From positions 83,146-147,145 of the forward strand of contig CACMTV010000002.1 in assembly GCA_902616675.1 (NCBI GenBank): a stretch of 64,000 nt of DNA, read 5' to 3'. This document shows positions 39,426-49,242 of the stretch, piece after piece. Both the position numbers and the translations under genes were made by a program. The notes beneath the pieces were generated by a model that made no database searches, was not told the DNA's origin, and worked only from the letters and a program-made list of their open reading frames with translations. The DNA is from an uncultured Pelagibacteraceae bacterium (lineage in GTDB: Bacteria; Pseudomonadota; Alphaproteobacteria; Pelagibacterales; Pelagibacteraceae). Each line of letters opens with the position of its first letter. Within the stretch, counting starts at the first letter, position 1.

Positions 39426-40496
39426 ATGTCAAATCGATTTTTTGAAATTAAAGATGGCAATTTTGTTGCTAGTGAAAAAAACAAAGTTAACAATGTAAAC
39501 CTTAAAATAGAAGAGAAGGGTGAAATTGTTTCTTTATTGGGCCCATCTGGTGTTGGCAAAACAACAATACTTAGAACTATTGCTGGATTACAAAAACTAA
39601 GTGCTGGTGAAATTTATTTAAAAGATAAACTAATATCTTCTAATGAGGTTCATGTTGAACCAGAAAAAAGAAATATAGCCTTGTCATTTCAAGACAATTC
39701 ATTATTTCCAAATTATAAAGTAATTGACAATATTAATTTTGGAAAAAAAAGATCTAATGGTAACGGTTTTTCTTATGAAGCAGAGGACATTATAAAATTA
39801 CTTCATATTGAACCAATTTTAGAAAAATTTCCCCATCAAATAAGTGCTGGTGAAGCTCAACGAGTATCTTTAGCAAGATCATTAATGTCCAAGCCAGATT
39901 TATTATTACTGGATGAGCCTTTTTCAAATATTGATCAAAATTTAAAGGAAGAAATACAATATTCAGTAAAAAAACTATTAAAAAAAATTAATTTAACTAC
40001 AATAATTGTAACTCATGATTCCTATGAAGCATTTTCTCTAGCTGACAGATGTGGAATAATACTAAATCAAGAACTTAAACAATATGACATTCCGTATAAT
40101 GTTCATCATGAACCTAATTCATTAGAAGTTGCAAAATTTTTAAATAAAGGTGTTTTTGTTGATGTTAAAGTTGTAACTAATGATTGTGCCGTACATAGTT
40201 TACAACATAAAGAATTAGGAGAGATAAGAGGCAAGCTACTTAAGAATTATCCAAAAGGAGAAAGTGTTAAATTATTATTACAACCTGAAGATCTTGTTCA
40301 TGATGATCAAAGCAAACTTAAGCTTGAGGTAGTTGATAGAAAGTTCAGGGGCACAAACTTTATATACACTTTAAAAACTCAAAAGGGTGAACATATTCCA
40401 GTCTTTGTTCATTCCCACCATATTCATCAACACGAAAAATCAGAAAAGTTTGGTATCAAAACTCCTATTTTTATTGACCATTTAGTATGTTTCTAA
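39426..40496 (+). CDS. fbpC: Iron(III) ABC transporter ATP-binding protein
   Basis: LLGPSGVGKTTILRTIAGLQKLSAG, ISAGEAQRVSLARSLMSKPDLLLLDEPFSNID, C-terminal TOBE region with FVHSHHIHQH. Confidence 0.92.
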   Translation: MSNRFFEIKDGNFVASEKNKVNNVNLKIEEKGEIVSLLGPSGVGKTTILRTIAGLQKLSAGEIYLKDKLISSNEVHVEPEKRNIALSFQDNSLFPNYKVIDNINFGKKRSNGNGFSYEAEDIIKLLHIEPILEKFPHQISAGEAQRVSLARSLMSKPDLLLLDEPFSNIDQNLKEEIQYSVKKLLKKINLTTIIVTHDSYEAFSLADRCGIILNQELKQYDIPYNVHHEPNSLEVAKFLNKGVFVDVKVVTNDCAVHSLQHKELGEIRGKLLKNYPKGESVKLLLQPEDLVHDDQSKLKLEVVDRKFRGTNFIYTLKTQKGEHIPVFVHSHHIHQHEKSEKFGIKTPIFIDHLVCF

Positions 40497-40508
40497 TTAA
40501 ATAGTAAA

Positions 40509-41246
40509 ATGAAATTTTCATTAGAAATTACATCTAAAACAGATCTATCAGTTCTTCCTGGTCTGAAAGATGTTTATATCACGATGTTACCTGGTACAGA
40601 TTACAAGGAAGTAGCTAATAAAGCTGATGAACTAGTCAAATCTGGGTATAACCCAATTCCTCATTTCCCAGCGAGGTCAATAAAAGATTTAAATGAGTTA
40701 AAGGACTATGTAAAAATGTGTAAAGATTCTGGCGTAAAACAAGCTTTAGTAATTGGTGGAGGGAGAGAACCTGTAGGTGAATACCACTGCTCGTTGCAAT
40801 TACTTGAGACAGGATTATTTCAAGGGATGAAGATAGGAATTGCTGGACACCCTGAGGGTTCCCCTGATATATCCGATTCAGAATTAGAAAAAGCTATGAA
40901 AGAAAAAACTCCTCTTGCAGATTATATAGTAACGCAATGGCTTTTGGATCCATCAGTAATAGCTAATTTTATATCAAAACAAACTCTTCCAGTTCATGTT
41001 GGAATTACTGGTCCCTTAAAAATAAGCAGCTTATTGAAGTTTGCGAGTATTGTTGGGGCAAAAAATTCTATAAATTTTCTTAAATCTAATACGAGTAAAG
41101 CTTTAGATTTACTGAAGCCTAGAGACCCTAGCGAATTGATAAATAGCTTAAAGAAAGTAACAGAACACTTTCATATTTATACTTTTGGTGGTCTTAAGGA
41201 AACAAATAAATGGTTGGTAGCAAACAATTATGCCAAAGAAAAATAA
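40509..41246 (+). CDS. Methylenetetrahydrofolate reductase-like protein
   Basis: MTHFR-type TIM barrel motifs: HFPARSI, GGGREPVGEYHCSLQLLE, GIAGHPEGSPD, HVGITGPLKISSLLKFASIVG; 245 aa. Confidence 0.82.
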   Translation: MKFSLEITSKTDLSVLPGLKDVYITMLPGTDYKEVANKADELVKSGYNPIPHFPARSIKDLNELKDYVKMCKDSGVKQALVIGGGREPVGEYHCSLQLLETGLFQGMKIGIAGHPEGSPDISDSELEKAMKEKTPLADYIVTQWLLDPSVIANFISKQTLPVHVGITGPLKISSLLKFASIVGAKNSINFLKSNTSKALDLLKPRDPSELINSLKKVTEHFHIYTFGGLKETNKWLVANNYAKEK

Positions 41247-42639
41247 AAAAATAAAAAAAAATAAACCAAAGAAAAAATTCAAATTAATATCTTTAAAACC
41301 TGAAAAAGTTAATTATGACAAAGTCCGTCATGAAACTTCGGTTGATCAGTCTGATAGGCAAGTTCCTTATAATCTTAGACAAAGCGGACCAACTAAAGTT
41401 GAAATGTTAATTTCTACAAGAGTAAGAAAATCTCCTTATTGGCACTTGTCAATGAAAGCAGGTTGCTGGAGAGCTACTGTATACAATAGAATTTATCATC
41501 CAAGAGGTTACGTAAGACCTGAAAAGGGAGGAGCAATGGTTGAGTATGCAGCAATAAAAAACCACGTAACAATGTGGAACGTTGCTGTTGAAAGACAAAT
41601 AAGAGTTAAAGGACCAGATGCAGAAAAATTTGTTGATTATGTAATAACTAGAGACGCAACAAAAATCTCAACAATGAGAGGTCGTTATGTAATATTATGT
41701 AATTATAAAGGTGGGGTTTTAAATGATCCTGTATTATTAAGAGTTGCTGATGATGAATTTTGGTTTAGTTTATCAGACTCCGACATAGGTCTTTATTTAC
41801 AGGGAGTAAACGCAGATAAAAGGTTTAATGTTGAAATAGATGAAATTGATGCATGTCCAGTTCAAATTCAGGGTCCTAAATCAAAAGCTTTGATGAAAGA
41901 CTTAGCAGGTGATCAAGTTGATTTTGATAATATGCCTTTCTATGGTTTAGCTGAAGCAAAAATAGGTGGTCGTAGTTGTGTTATTTCTCAATCAGGTTTT
42001 TCTGGAGAAGCTGGTTATGAAATTTATTTAAGAAATGCTACTTTGTATGCTGAAGATATGTGGAATGCAGTTTTAAAAGCAGGAAAAAAACATAAGCTTA
42101 TGGTTATTGCACCTGCTCATCACAGACGTATCCAAGCTGGAATTCTTTCATGGGGACAAGATTTAGATCATGAAACTAATCCATTTCAATGTAATTTAGG
42201 TTATCAAGTTTCTTTATCTGGAAAAGGTGTATGGGAAAAGAAAACTGATTACATCGGCAAAGAAGCGTTAGAAAAAATGAGAGATCAATTAAGAAACGGA
42301 GATAAACCTTATAAGTTACAATTGGTTGGTTTAGAGCTCGGGGGCAAACCCATAGATGATTATGCTAATGATTTTTATTTAATTTCTAATAGCGATGGAG
42401 GTAAACCAGTTGGTTATGTAACATCTCCGTGGTACCATCCAGAAAAGGGAACAAATATAGCTATGGGATATGTTCCTTACGAAGGACATTTAAGTGCAAC
42501 AGGTTTTCCGATAGGTAATTTAGGTAAAAAATATAAGGTGCACTTACCAAAGAAATACTCAAGTAAAGCAGTAGATGCTGTTGTAGTTAAAATTCCATTT
42601 ACTCAGTCATTTAATGCTAATACTAGAGAAGTCTCTTAG
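41230..42639 (+). CDS. GcvT-family aminomethyltransferase/demethylase-like protein, substrate unknown
   Basis: AAIKNHVTMWNVAVERQIRVKGPDAEKFVDYVITRD, SQSGFSGEAGYEIYLRN; overlaps metF-like gene; Lys-rich N-terminus may reflect a start called too early. Confidence 0.87.
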   Translation: MPKKNKKIKKNKPKKKFKLISLKPEKVNYDKVRHETSVDQSDRQVPYNLRQSGPTKVEMLISTRVRKSPYWHLSMKAGCWRATVYNRIYHPRGYVRPEKGGAMVEYAAIKNHVTMWNVAVERQIRVKGPDAEKFVDYVITRDATKISTMRGRYVILCNYKGGVLNDPVLLRVADDEFWFSLSDSDIGLYLQGVNADKRFNVEIDEIDACPVQIQGPKSKALMKDLAGDQVDFDNMPFYGLAEAKIGGRSCVISQSGFSGEAGYEIYLRNATLYAEDMWNAVLKAGKKHKLMVIAPAHHRRIQAGILSWGQDLDHETNPFQCNLGYQVSLSGKGVWEKKTDYIGKEALEKMRDQLRNGDKPYKLQLVGLELGGKPIDDYANDFYLISNSDGGKPVGYVTSPWYHPEKGTNIAMGYVPYEGHLSATGFPIGNLGKKYKVHLPKKYSSKAVDAVVVKIPFTQSFNANTREVS

Positions 42640-42640
42640 A

Positions 42641-42717
42641 GCGCCCTTAGCTCAGTTGGATAGAGCATCGGTTTTCTAAACCGAGGGTCGTAGGTTCGAA
42701 TCCTTCAGGGCGCGCCA
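42641..42717 (+). tRNA. tRNA-Arg (UCU), CCA encoded
   Basis: Acceptor GCGCCCT/AGGGCGC, anticodon arm TCGGT-TTTCTAA-ACCGA, T-arm TAGGTTCGAATCCT, encoded CCA. Confidence 0.96.
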
Positions 42718-42722
42718 CTAAA

Positions 42723-43340
42723 ATGAAAAAAAAACTTTATTTTGGAAGAGTTAAATCAAGGAAAATTTCAAAAATTAAACAGCACAACTTTAAATATTTT
42801 CAAAAAAAAAATAATATTAATAAACTTAATTTAAAAAAAAAGCTGATATTAGAAATTGGTATTGGAATGGGTGAGAATCTTATTCATTTATCTAAAAAAA
42901 ATACACAAACAAATATTATTGGTGTGGATCCGTTTATGAATGGAATGGTAAACGTTTCTGACTATAGTATTAATAATAATATAAAAAATATATATCTATA
43001 TCCCTTTGTTTTCCAAAAATTTTTAAATAAATTTAAAAAACTTCGTTTTAATGAAATTTATGTTTTATTTCCAGATCCTTGGCCAAAAAAAAGACATCAG
43101 AAAAGACGTTTAGTAAATGGTGATTTTTTAAAGAAAATTTTTAAAATTTTAAAGAAAAATGGAAAGTTTATATTTAGCACAGATAACATAAGTTATTTTG
43201 AAAATGTTAAAACTATTCTTAAAAATACCCCTAAAATAAAAATAAAAATTATAAAAAGAGTTATAACAATTAAAACTAAATATTATTTAAAAGCAGAAAG
43301 AAAAAGAAATAAAATTTATTCTCTTATATTTTATAATTAA
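42723..43340 (+). CDS. trmB: tRNA (guanine-N7-)-methyltransferase
   Basis: LEIGIGMGENLIHLSKKN, YVLFPDPWPKKRHQKRRLVNGDFL. Confidence 0.93.
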   Translation: MKKKLYFGRVKSRKISKIKQHNFKYFQKKNNINKLNLKKKLILEIGIGMGENLIHLSKKNTQTNIIGVDPFMNGMVNVSDYSINNNIKNIYLYPFVFQKFLNKFKKLRFNEIYVLFPDPWPKKRHQKRRLVNGDFLKKIFKILKKNGKFIFSTDNISYFENVKTILKNTPKIKIKIIKRVITIKTKYYLKAERKRNKIYSLIFYN

Positions 43341-43777
43341 TTATCAATTTTATTTAATCTTTCTCTTAATTTTTTTGGTAAGTTTTTAAACCATTTTTTT
43401 TCATCTCCAGACTTAGGAAGAATTTCACCATATTCTATCATTTGTCTCGGTTTTAAATCCAATATATATACCCAAATATTATCTTTCTTTAAGCTTGTAT
43501 TCTTTTTAACAATTTCTCTTAAACCTGTTATTAATTTTTTTTTTATTCTCGCTGTTCTACCTGATCTTATATGACCATATATAAAAATTTCAGGTTTTGA
43601 GACCATTTTACCACCCATATAATGATCTCCTTTTTTAGAATTATTAAAAATAACTTGTGCAAAATATTTATTTGCACCAGTAGCATCATTATGAACTTTT
43701 GTTATTTTTTTTGCTAATTTTTCTTTTATATTTTTTTTAAATTTAATATTTGATGTGTTAACGAAATATGTTGGCAT
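43337..43777 (-). CDS. Tautomerase-superfamily protein
   Basis: Initiator Met followed by Pro; QVIFNNSKKGDHYMGGK, IFIYGHIRSGRTARIKKKLITGL. Confidence 0.68.
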   Translation of the reverse strand: MPTYFVNTSNIKFKKNIKEKLAKKITKVHNDATGANKYFAQVIFNNSKKGDHYMGGKMVSKPEIFIYGHIRSGRTARIKKKLITGLREIVKKNTSLKKDNIWVYILDLKPRQMIEYGEILPKSGDEKKWFKNLPKKLRERLNKIDN

Positions 43778-43913
43778 AATAAATTATAACTTAGAACGTA
43801 AGTAATAAAAGAGTTGTATAATCGTATATTTTGTGTTTTAAAAATTATATAACTATATCTTGTGGTCATTTAATCAGATTGAAATTAGCTAATAGATTAT
43901 ACATAATTTGTTC

Positions 43914-43947
43914 TTTGAAATTTAAATTTCAAAATATTGTTAACAAT
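43914..43947. promoter_or_regulatory. Two perfect palindromes in the aapJ leader
   Basis: TTTGAAATTTAAATTTCAAA (43914-43933) and ATTGTTAACAAT (43936-43947), ending 20 nt before the aapJ ATG. Confidence 0.55.
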
Positions 43948-43967
43948 AAAATGAGGGAATCATAAAT

Positions 43968-45014
43968 ATGATCAAATCAATAAAAACTTGGATTTTAGTT
44001 GGATTTGCATCTCTATTACTTGTGGCTTGTGGCCAAGGTGGGGGCGGTGCTGGATCTAAAAAATCTAAGACTTTAGACAACACTAAAAAAGCTGGTTTTG
44101 TAAAGTGTGGAGTTTCACAAGGACTTCCAGGGTTTTCAAATGCTGATGAAGCAGGAAACTGGACCGGCATAGATGTGGACGTATGTAGAGCTGTTGCAGC
44201 CGCTGTATTAGGTGATGCTGACAAAGTTAAATATACTCCATTAAGTGCAAAAGAGAGATTCACCGCTTTAACTTCAGGTGAAATCGACGTACTTGCACGT
44301 AACACAACTTGGACATTATCAAGAGACGCTGACATTGGATTAACATTTGTTGGTGTAAACTTTTATGATGGTCAAGGTTTCATGGTTAGAAAAGCATCAG
44401 GAATCAATTCTGTAAATGATTTCAGGGACGGTATTTCTGCTTGTACAAACACAGGTACAACTACTGAGCTTAACATGAGAGACTTCTTCAATTCTAAAAA
44501 CATTAAGTATGAACCAATAGCGTTTGAAAAAGCAGACGAAGTTGTTCAAGCTTATGATGCGGGAAGATGTGATACTTATACTACAGATAAATCTGGATTA
44601 GCTGCTCAAAGAACTAAATTGAGTAACCCAGATGAGCATAAAGTATTACCAGAAACAATTTCAAAAGAACCATTAGGACCTGTTGTAAGACAAGGTGACT
44701 CTGTATGGGAAGATATTGTTAGATGGTCTCTAAACACTATGATCGAAGCAGAAGAGTACGGTGTTAATTCATCAAATGCTTCAAGCTTAAAAGACTCTGA
44801 TAATCCAGCTATTAAAAGATTAGTTGGTGCTGAGGGTGAATTAGGTGCAGCTTTCGGTTTAGACAATGATTGGAGCTTAAGAATTATCGAGCAAGTTGGT
44901 AATTACGGTGAAAGCTATAAAAAACACATAGCAGACACAGGAATTTTACCTAATAGAGGTCCGAATGAGTTATGGACAAAAGGTGGAATTCTTTATGTAC
45001 CACCAGCAAGATAA
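43968..45014 (+). CDS. aapJ: General L-amino acid ABC transporter substrate-binding protein
   Basis: VKCGVSQGLPGFSNADEAGNWTGIDVDVCRAVAAAVLGD, RNTTWTLSRD; lipobox-like LLLVACG. Confidence 0.93.
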   Translation: MIKSIKTWILVGFASLLLVACGQGGGGAGSKKSKTLDNTKKAGFVKCGVSQGLPGFSNADEAGNWTGIDVDVCRAVAAAVLGDADKVKYTPLSAKERFTALTSGEIDVLARNTTWTLSRDADIGLTFVGVNFYDGQGFMVRKASGINSVNDFRDGISACTNTGTTTELNMRDFFNSKNIKYEPIAFEKADEVVQAYDAGRCDTYTTDKSGLAAQRTKLSNPDEHKVLPETISKEPLGPVVRQGDSVWEDIVRWSLNTMIEAEEYGVNSSNASSLKDSDNPAIKRLVGAEGELGAAFGLDNDWSLRIIEQVGNYGESYKKHIADTGILPNRGPNELWTKGGILYVPPAR

Positions 45015-45029
45015 TTGCTAATTAAATTA

Positions 45030-45061
45030 AAAAGGGCTGGATTTATCTGGCCCTTTTTTTT
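45030..45061 (+). terminator. Rho-independent terminator between aapJ and the permease genes
   Basis: AAAAGGGC-TGGATTTATCTG-GCCCTTTT plus T run. Confidence 0.85.
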
Positions 45062-45073
45062 ATTCTGCATAAA

Positions 45074-46252
45074 ATGAATTTTAAAAATCTTAAACTAAAC
45101 CTTAGTAATAAAAATAAAGATTTAATACCTCAAATTTTAACAGTTTTATTTTTAATTTTAGTTGTTATTTATTTTACTATTAATGCCCAAAGCAACATGG
45201 GCAATAGAGGAATTTCATTTGGATTTGGTTTTTTATCACAAGAATCTTCTTTTGATATAACCTTTTCACTTATAGACTATGATGGATCTCATACGTATGC
45301 TAGAGCATTTTTGGTTGGTCTTTTAAATACAATTTTAGTTTCTGCAATTGGAATTTTCTTTGCTACGATTCTAGGTGTAACAATCGGTATAGCAAGACTT
45401 TCTCAAAATTATTTAGTAGCAAAATCTGCTGAATGGTATGTGGAAATATTTAGAAATATACCTTTAATACTTCAAATTTTTTTCTGGTACTTTGCTGCAT
45501 TAAGAGCTTTACCTTTGACAGTAGACTCAATCAATTTTTATGATATTAGTTTTTTAAATGTAAAAGGGTGGTATGTTCCAAAGTTTGTTTGGACTAACTT
45601 TTCTATATTTATTTACTCTATAATTTTTGCATTTATTTTAATTTACTTTTTAGCTAAATACGCGCAAAATCAAAGAGATAAGTTTGGTAAACAAATTCCA
45701 ACACTGTATATATCAATTTTATTAATTATTGGTTTACCATTTTTAACTTTTTTAATTGGTGGAGTAAGTTTATCATTTGAAATTCCTGAACTAACTCAAT
45801 TATCTAAAACTGTTTATGTATATCGAGGTGGGGTTAGTATTATCCCTGAATTAATTTCACTAGCCTTAGCTTTATCAATGTACACAGCAACTTTTATTGC
45901 TGAGAATGTCAGAGCGGGTATATTAGGTGTTAGCAAGGGTCAAAAAGAGGCAGCTGCTTCAATTGGTTTAACAAAAGGACAAATTTTAAAACTTGTAGTA
46001 ATGCCACAAGCTTTAAGAATTATAATTCCACCTACTACTAACCAATATTTAAATTTGACAAAAAATTCATCTCTAGCTGCTGCTATAGCATATCCAGATA
46101 TTGTTTTAGTATTTGCTGGAACTGCATTAATGCAAACTGGACGAGCGATTGAGATTATTTCAATTACAATGCTTACTTATTTATCTTTAAGTCTCTCTAT
46201 TTCAGTATTTATGAATTGGTATAACAAAAAAATGGCTATAAAGGAAAAATAA
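45074..46252 (+). CDS. aapQ: General L-amino acid ABC transporter permease
   Basis: His/Glu/Gln/Arg/opine-type permease; EIFRNIPLILQIFFWYFA, GQKEAAASIGLTKGQILKLVVMPQALRIIIPPTTNQYLNLTKNSSLA. Confidence 0.92.
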   Translation: MNFKNLKLNLSNKNKDLIPQILTVLFLILVVIYFTINAQSNMGNRGISFGFGFLSQESSFDITFSLIDYDGSHTYARAFLVGLLNTILVSAIGIFFATILGVTIGIARLSQNYLVAKSAEWYVEIFRNIPLILQIFFWYFAALRALPLTVDSINFYDISFLNVKGWYVPKFVWTNFSIFIYSIIFAFILIYFLAKYAQNQRDKFGKQIPTLYISILLIIGLPFLTFLIGGVSLSFEIPELTQLSKTVYVYRGGVSIIPELISLALALSMYTATFIAENVRAGILGVSKGQKEAAASIGLTKGQILKLVVMPQALRIIIPPTTNQYLNLTKNSSLAAAIAYPDIVLVFAGTALMQTGRAIEIISITMLTYLSLSLSISVFMNWYNKKMAIKEK

Positions 46253-47508
46253 TGAATTTATCAATACTTAAAGCTGACAAAAAAAATCTAAATACTTTTA
46301 TTACTATTGGTAGTGTTCTTATTTTTATTGGTTTAATTGACATAATTTTAAGTTCCTTTTTAAGCACAAACATAACTGCATTTTTACCCGATAAAATAAG
46401 CTACTTAACCCCATTATTATTTGGATTATTTGGTCTTTATTTAATAAGAATTGAATTTAGTGGAAATAAACTGCTTGATAAGGTTAATACTAATTTTAAC
46501 TCATCAAATTTTAACGCACTTTTAACTCTCCTTGTAATATTTGCACTTATAAAATACATCCCACCTTTATTAAATTGGTTTGTCTTTGATGCAAATTTTG
46601 CAGGTAATACAAAGGAAGATTGCACTGGTGACGGAGCATGCTGGGTATTTGTCAAAGTTTGGTTAAATAGATTTGTTTATGGACTTTACCCTGACACGGA
46701 ACAATGGCGTATAAACACGGCTTTTTTAACACTTTTTTTACTTGTCGGAGCTTCATTTTTCGTTCCTCAAAGGTATAAAAAATATATTATTATCTTTTTA
46801 TTATTCGTATATCCAATTATTGGTCTAAAACTTATATCTGGTGGAGATTTTGGTCTAAAATATGTAGAGACTGGTGCTTGGGGCGGGCTTTCTTTAACAT
46901 TCATAGTATCAGCATTTGCTTTGATACTTTGTTTTCCTATAGGGACTATTTTAGCATTAGGGAGAAGATCCAAGCTTCCTGCAATAAGATATACGTCTAT
47001 AGGATTTATTGAGTTGTGGAGAGGCGTTCCTTTAATAACAGTATTATTCATGTCTGCAGTCATGTTTCCAATGTTCCTACCAGATGGAACCTATGTAGAT
47101 AAATTGATAAGAGTTTTAATAGCGATCACGTTATTTGAAGCCGCTTATATGGCTGAAGTTGTTAGAGGAGGGTTACAAGCTTTACCCAAAGGACAATACG
47201 AGGCGGCTAAATCATTGGGTATGGGTTATTGGAAAATGCATTTTTTGATAATATTACCACAAGCATTAAAATTAGTAATTCCAGGTATAGCTAATACTTT
47301 TTTAGCTTTAGTTAAAGACACGCCATTAATATTTGTTGTAGGATTATTAGAATTGGCTGGAATGGTAAATTTGGCTAAAACCAATCCAAAATGGCTTGGA
47401 ATGGCCATGGAAGGCTATGTTTTTGCTGGTTTAGTATTTTGGGTAATATGTTATGTTATGAGTAGATATAGCCAAAATTTAGAAAAAAAATTAAAAACAG
47501 AAAGATAA
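46252..47508 (+). CDS. aapM: General L-amino acid ABC transporter permease
   Basis: FIELWRGVPLITVLFMSAVMFPMF, GQYEAAKSLGMGYWKMHFLIILPQALKLVIPGIANTFLALVKDTPLIFVVG. Confidence 0.92.
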   Translation: MNLSILKADKKNLNTFITIGSVLIFIGLIDIILSSFLSTNITAFLPDKISYLTPLLFGLFGLYLIRIEFSGNKLLDKVNTNFNSSNFNALLTLLVIFALIKYIPPLLNWFVFDANFAGNTKEDCTGDGACWVFVKVWLNRFVYGLYPDTEQWRINTAFLTLFLLVGASFFVPQRYKKYIIIFLLFVYPIIGLKLISGGDFGLKYVETGAWGGLSLTFIVSAFALILCFPIGTILALGRRSKLPAIRYTSIGFIELWRGVPLITVLFMSAVMFPMFLPDGTYVDKLIRVLIAITLFEAAYMAEVVRGGLQALPKGQYEAAKSLGMGYWKMHFLIILPQALKLVIPGIANTFLALVKDTPLIFVVGLLELAGMVNLAKTNPKWLGMAMEGYVFAGLVFWVICYVMSRYSQNLEKKLKTER

Positions 47509-48240
47509 ATGAGTAAAATTATTGAATTAAAAAATGTAAACAAATGGTTTGATAAATTTCAAGCCTTGAAGGATATTAATCTTGAGGTTAATCAACAAGA
47601 AAAAATAGTTATTTGCGGACCCTCTGGATCTGGTAAGTCAACTTTAATAAGATGTATAAATAGATTAGAAGAACATCAAGATGGGCAAATTATAGTTGAT
47701 GGAAAAGAAATCTCAGAAAATACAAAAGATCTTGAAAAAATACGTGCTGAAGTTGGAATGGTTTTTCAACAGTTTAATTTATTTCCTCATTTGTCGATAC
47801 TTGATAACTGTACGTTAGCTCCTATTTGGGTTAAAAAAATGCCAAAAAAAGACGCCGAAGCGCTTGCAATGAAAAATTTAGAACGTGTTCAAATTGCTGA
47901 TCAAGCTAAAAAATTCCCAGGTCAATTATCTGGAGGTCAGCAACAAAGATCAGCTTTAGCTAGAGCTTTATGCATGGAACCAAAGATTATGCTTTTTGAT
48001 GAACCCACTTCAGCTCTTGATCCAGAAATGATTAAAGAAGTTTTAGATGCAATGGTTGATCTTGCTAAAGCTGGTATGACCATGATCGTGGTGACACATG
48101 AAATGGGATTTGCTAAAGAAGTTGCAGATAATATGATTTTCATGGATGAGGGAAAAATAGTTGAAAAAGCAAAAACCAAAGACTTTTTTGAAAACCCCAA
48201 ATCTGACAGAACTAAATTATTTTTAAGTCAAATACTATAA
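47509..48240 (+). CDS. aapP: General L-amino acid ABC transporter ATP-binding protein
   Basis: [60 protein letters not shown]. Confidence 0.95.
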   Translation: MSKIIELKNVNKWFDKFQALKDINLEVNQQEKIVICGPSGSGKSTLIRCINRLEEHQDGQIIVDGKEISENTKDLEKIRAEVGMVFQQFNLFPHLSILDNCTLAPIWVKKMPKKDAEALAMKNLERVQIADQAKKFPGQLSGGQQQRSALARALCMEPKIMLFDEPTSALDPEMIKEVLDAMVDLAKAGMTMIVVTHEMGFAKEVADNMIFMDEGKIVEKAKTKDFFENPKSDRTKLFLSQIL

Positions 48241-49230
48241 CCATTTAGGTATAGGTAAATTTTTACTTTTTAAAAAATCTTTATTAAAAATTTTACTAGC
48301 GTATCTTCGTCCATCATCACATAAGATAGTTATGATAGTTTTTCCTTTACCAAGTTTTTTAGCCAATTTTACTGCACCTGCAATATTTATACCAGATGAA
48401 CCTCCTAAAATAATTTTCTGTTTTTCAATTAAGTCAAAAACAATTTTTAAAGCCTCTGTGTCATTAGTTTGAAAAGCATCATCAATTATTGCTTTTTCAA
48501 AATTTTTGGTTATTCTTCCAGTGCCGATACCTTCAGTGATAGAGTTACCTTCACTTTCTAATTTATTGTTTTTTACATACGAGTATAAAGATGAACCCAT
48601 GGGATCTGACAATGCGATTTTAATGTCTTTATTTTTTTTTTTTAAACCAATGGAAACTCCAGCTAAAGTGCCACCGGTTCCTACAGCACAAGTAAAACCA
48701 TCTATCTTACCAGCAGTTTGTGACCATATTTCTTTCGCAGTCGTTTCTATATGAGCCTCTGTATTAATAGTATTATCAAATTGATTACCCCAGACAACTC
48801 CAAAACTATGGCTTTTAGATAAATCCTCTGCAATCTTTTTTGATTGCTTAATGTAATTATTTGGATTGGAATAAGGAACTGCATCTACTTCTATTAAATC
48901 CGCCCCCAATTTTTTTAATGTATTTTTTTTTTCAATTGATTGAGTTTTTGGAATAACAATTTTTAAACCCAGCCCAAACTCTCTACAGACTACTGCTAAA
49001 CCTATTCCTGTGTTTCCAGCAGTGCCCTCTACTATAATTCCACCTTTTTCAATTTTTTTCTTTTTTAAAGCATCTTTTACTATATAAAGCGCTGCTCTAT
49101 CTTTAACAGACTCACCAGGATTAAAATATTCAGCCTTCCCGTAAATATTACAGCCTGTTAAATCTGAAACTTGTTTTAACTTAATTAATGGTGTATTACC
49201 AATTTGATTAATTACATTAGTTGTTTCCAT
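48235..49230 (-). CDS. cysK: Cysteine synthase / PLP-dependent beta-replacement enzyme
   Basis: [66 protein letters not shown]. Confidence 0.93.
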   Translation of the reverse strand: METTNVINQIGNTPLIKLKQVSDLTGCNIYGKAEYFNPGESVKDRAALYIVKDALKKKKIEKGGIIVEGTAGNTGIGLAVVCREFGLGLKIVIPKTQSIEKKNTLKKLGADLIEVDAVPYSNPNNYIKQSKKIAEDLSKSHSFGVVWGNQFDNTINTEAHIETTAKEIWSQTAGKIDGFTCAVGTGGTLAGVSIGLKKKNKDIKIALSDPMGSSLYSYVKNNKLESEGNSITEGIGTGRITKNFEKAIIDDAFQTNDTEALKIVFDLIEKQKIILGGSSGINIAGAVKLAKKLGKGKTIITILCDDGRRYASKIFNKDFLKSKNLPIPKWL

Positions 49231-49242
49231 ATTAAAAATTAT

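Noticed and set aside
41230-41300. Lys-rich N-terminal extension of the GcvT-family protein as a novel nucleic-acid-binding domain
   Set aside because: More simply explained by a start codon called too early within the overlap with the MetF-like gene, or AT-driven Lys codons.
43940-44335. 131-aa antisense ORF over the aapJ start
   Set aside because: aapJ has clear signal peptide and domain; antisense frame is a shadow.
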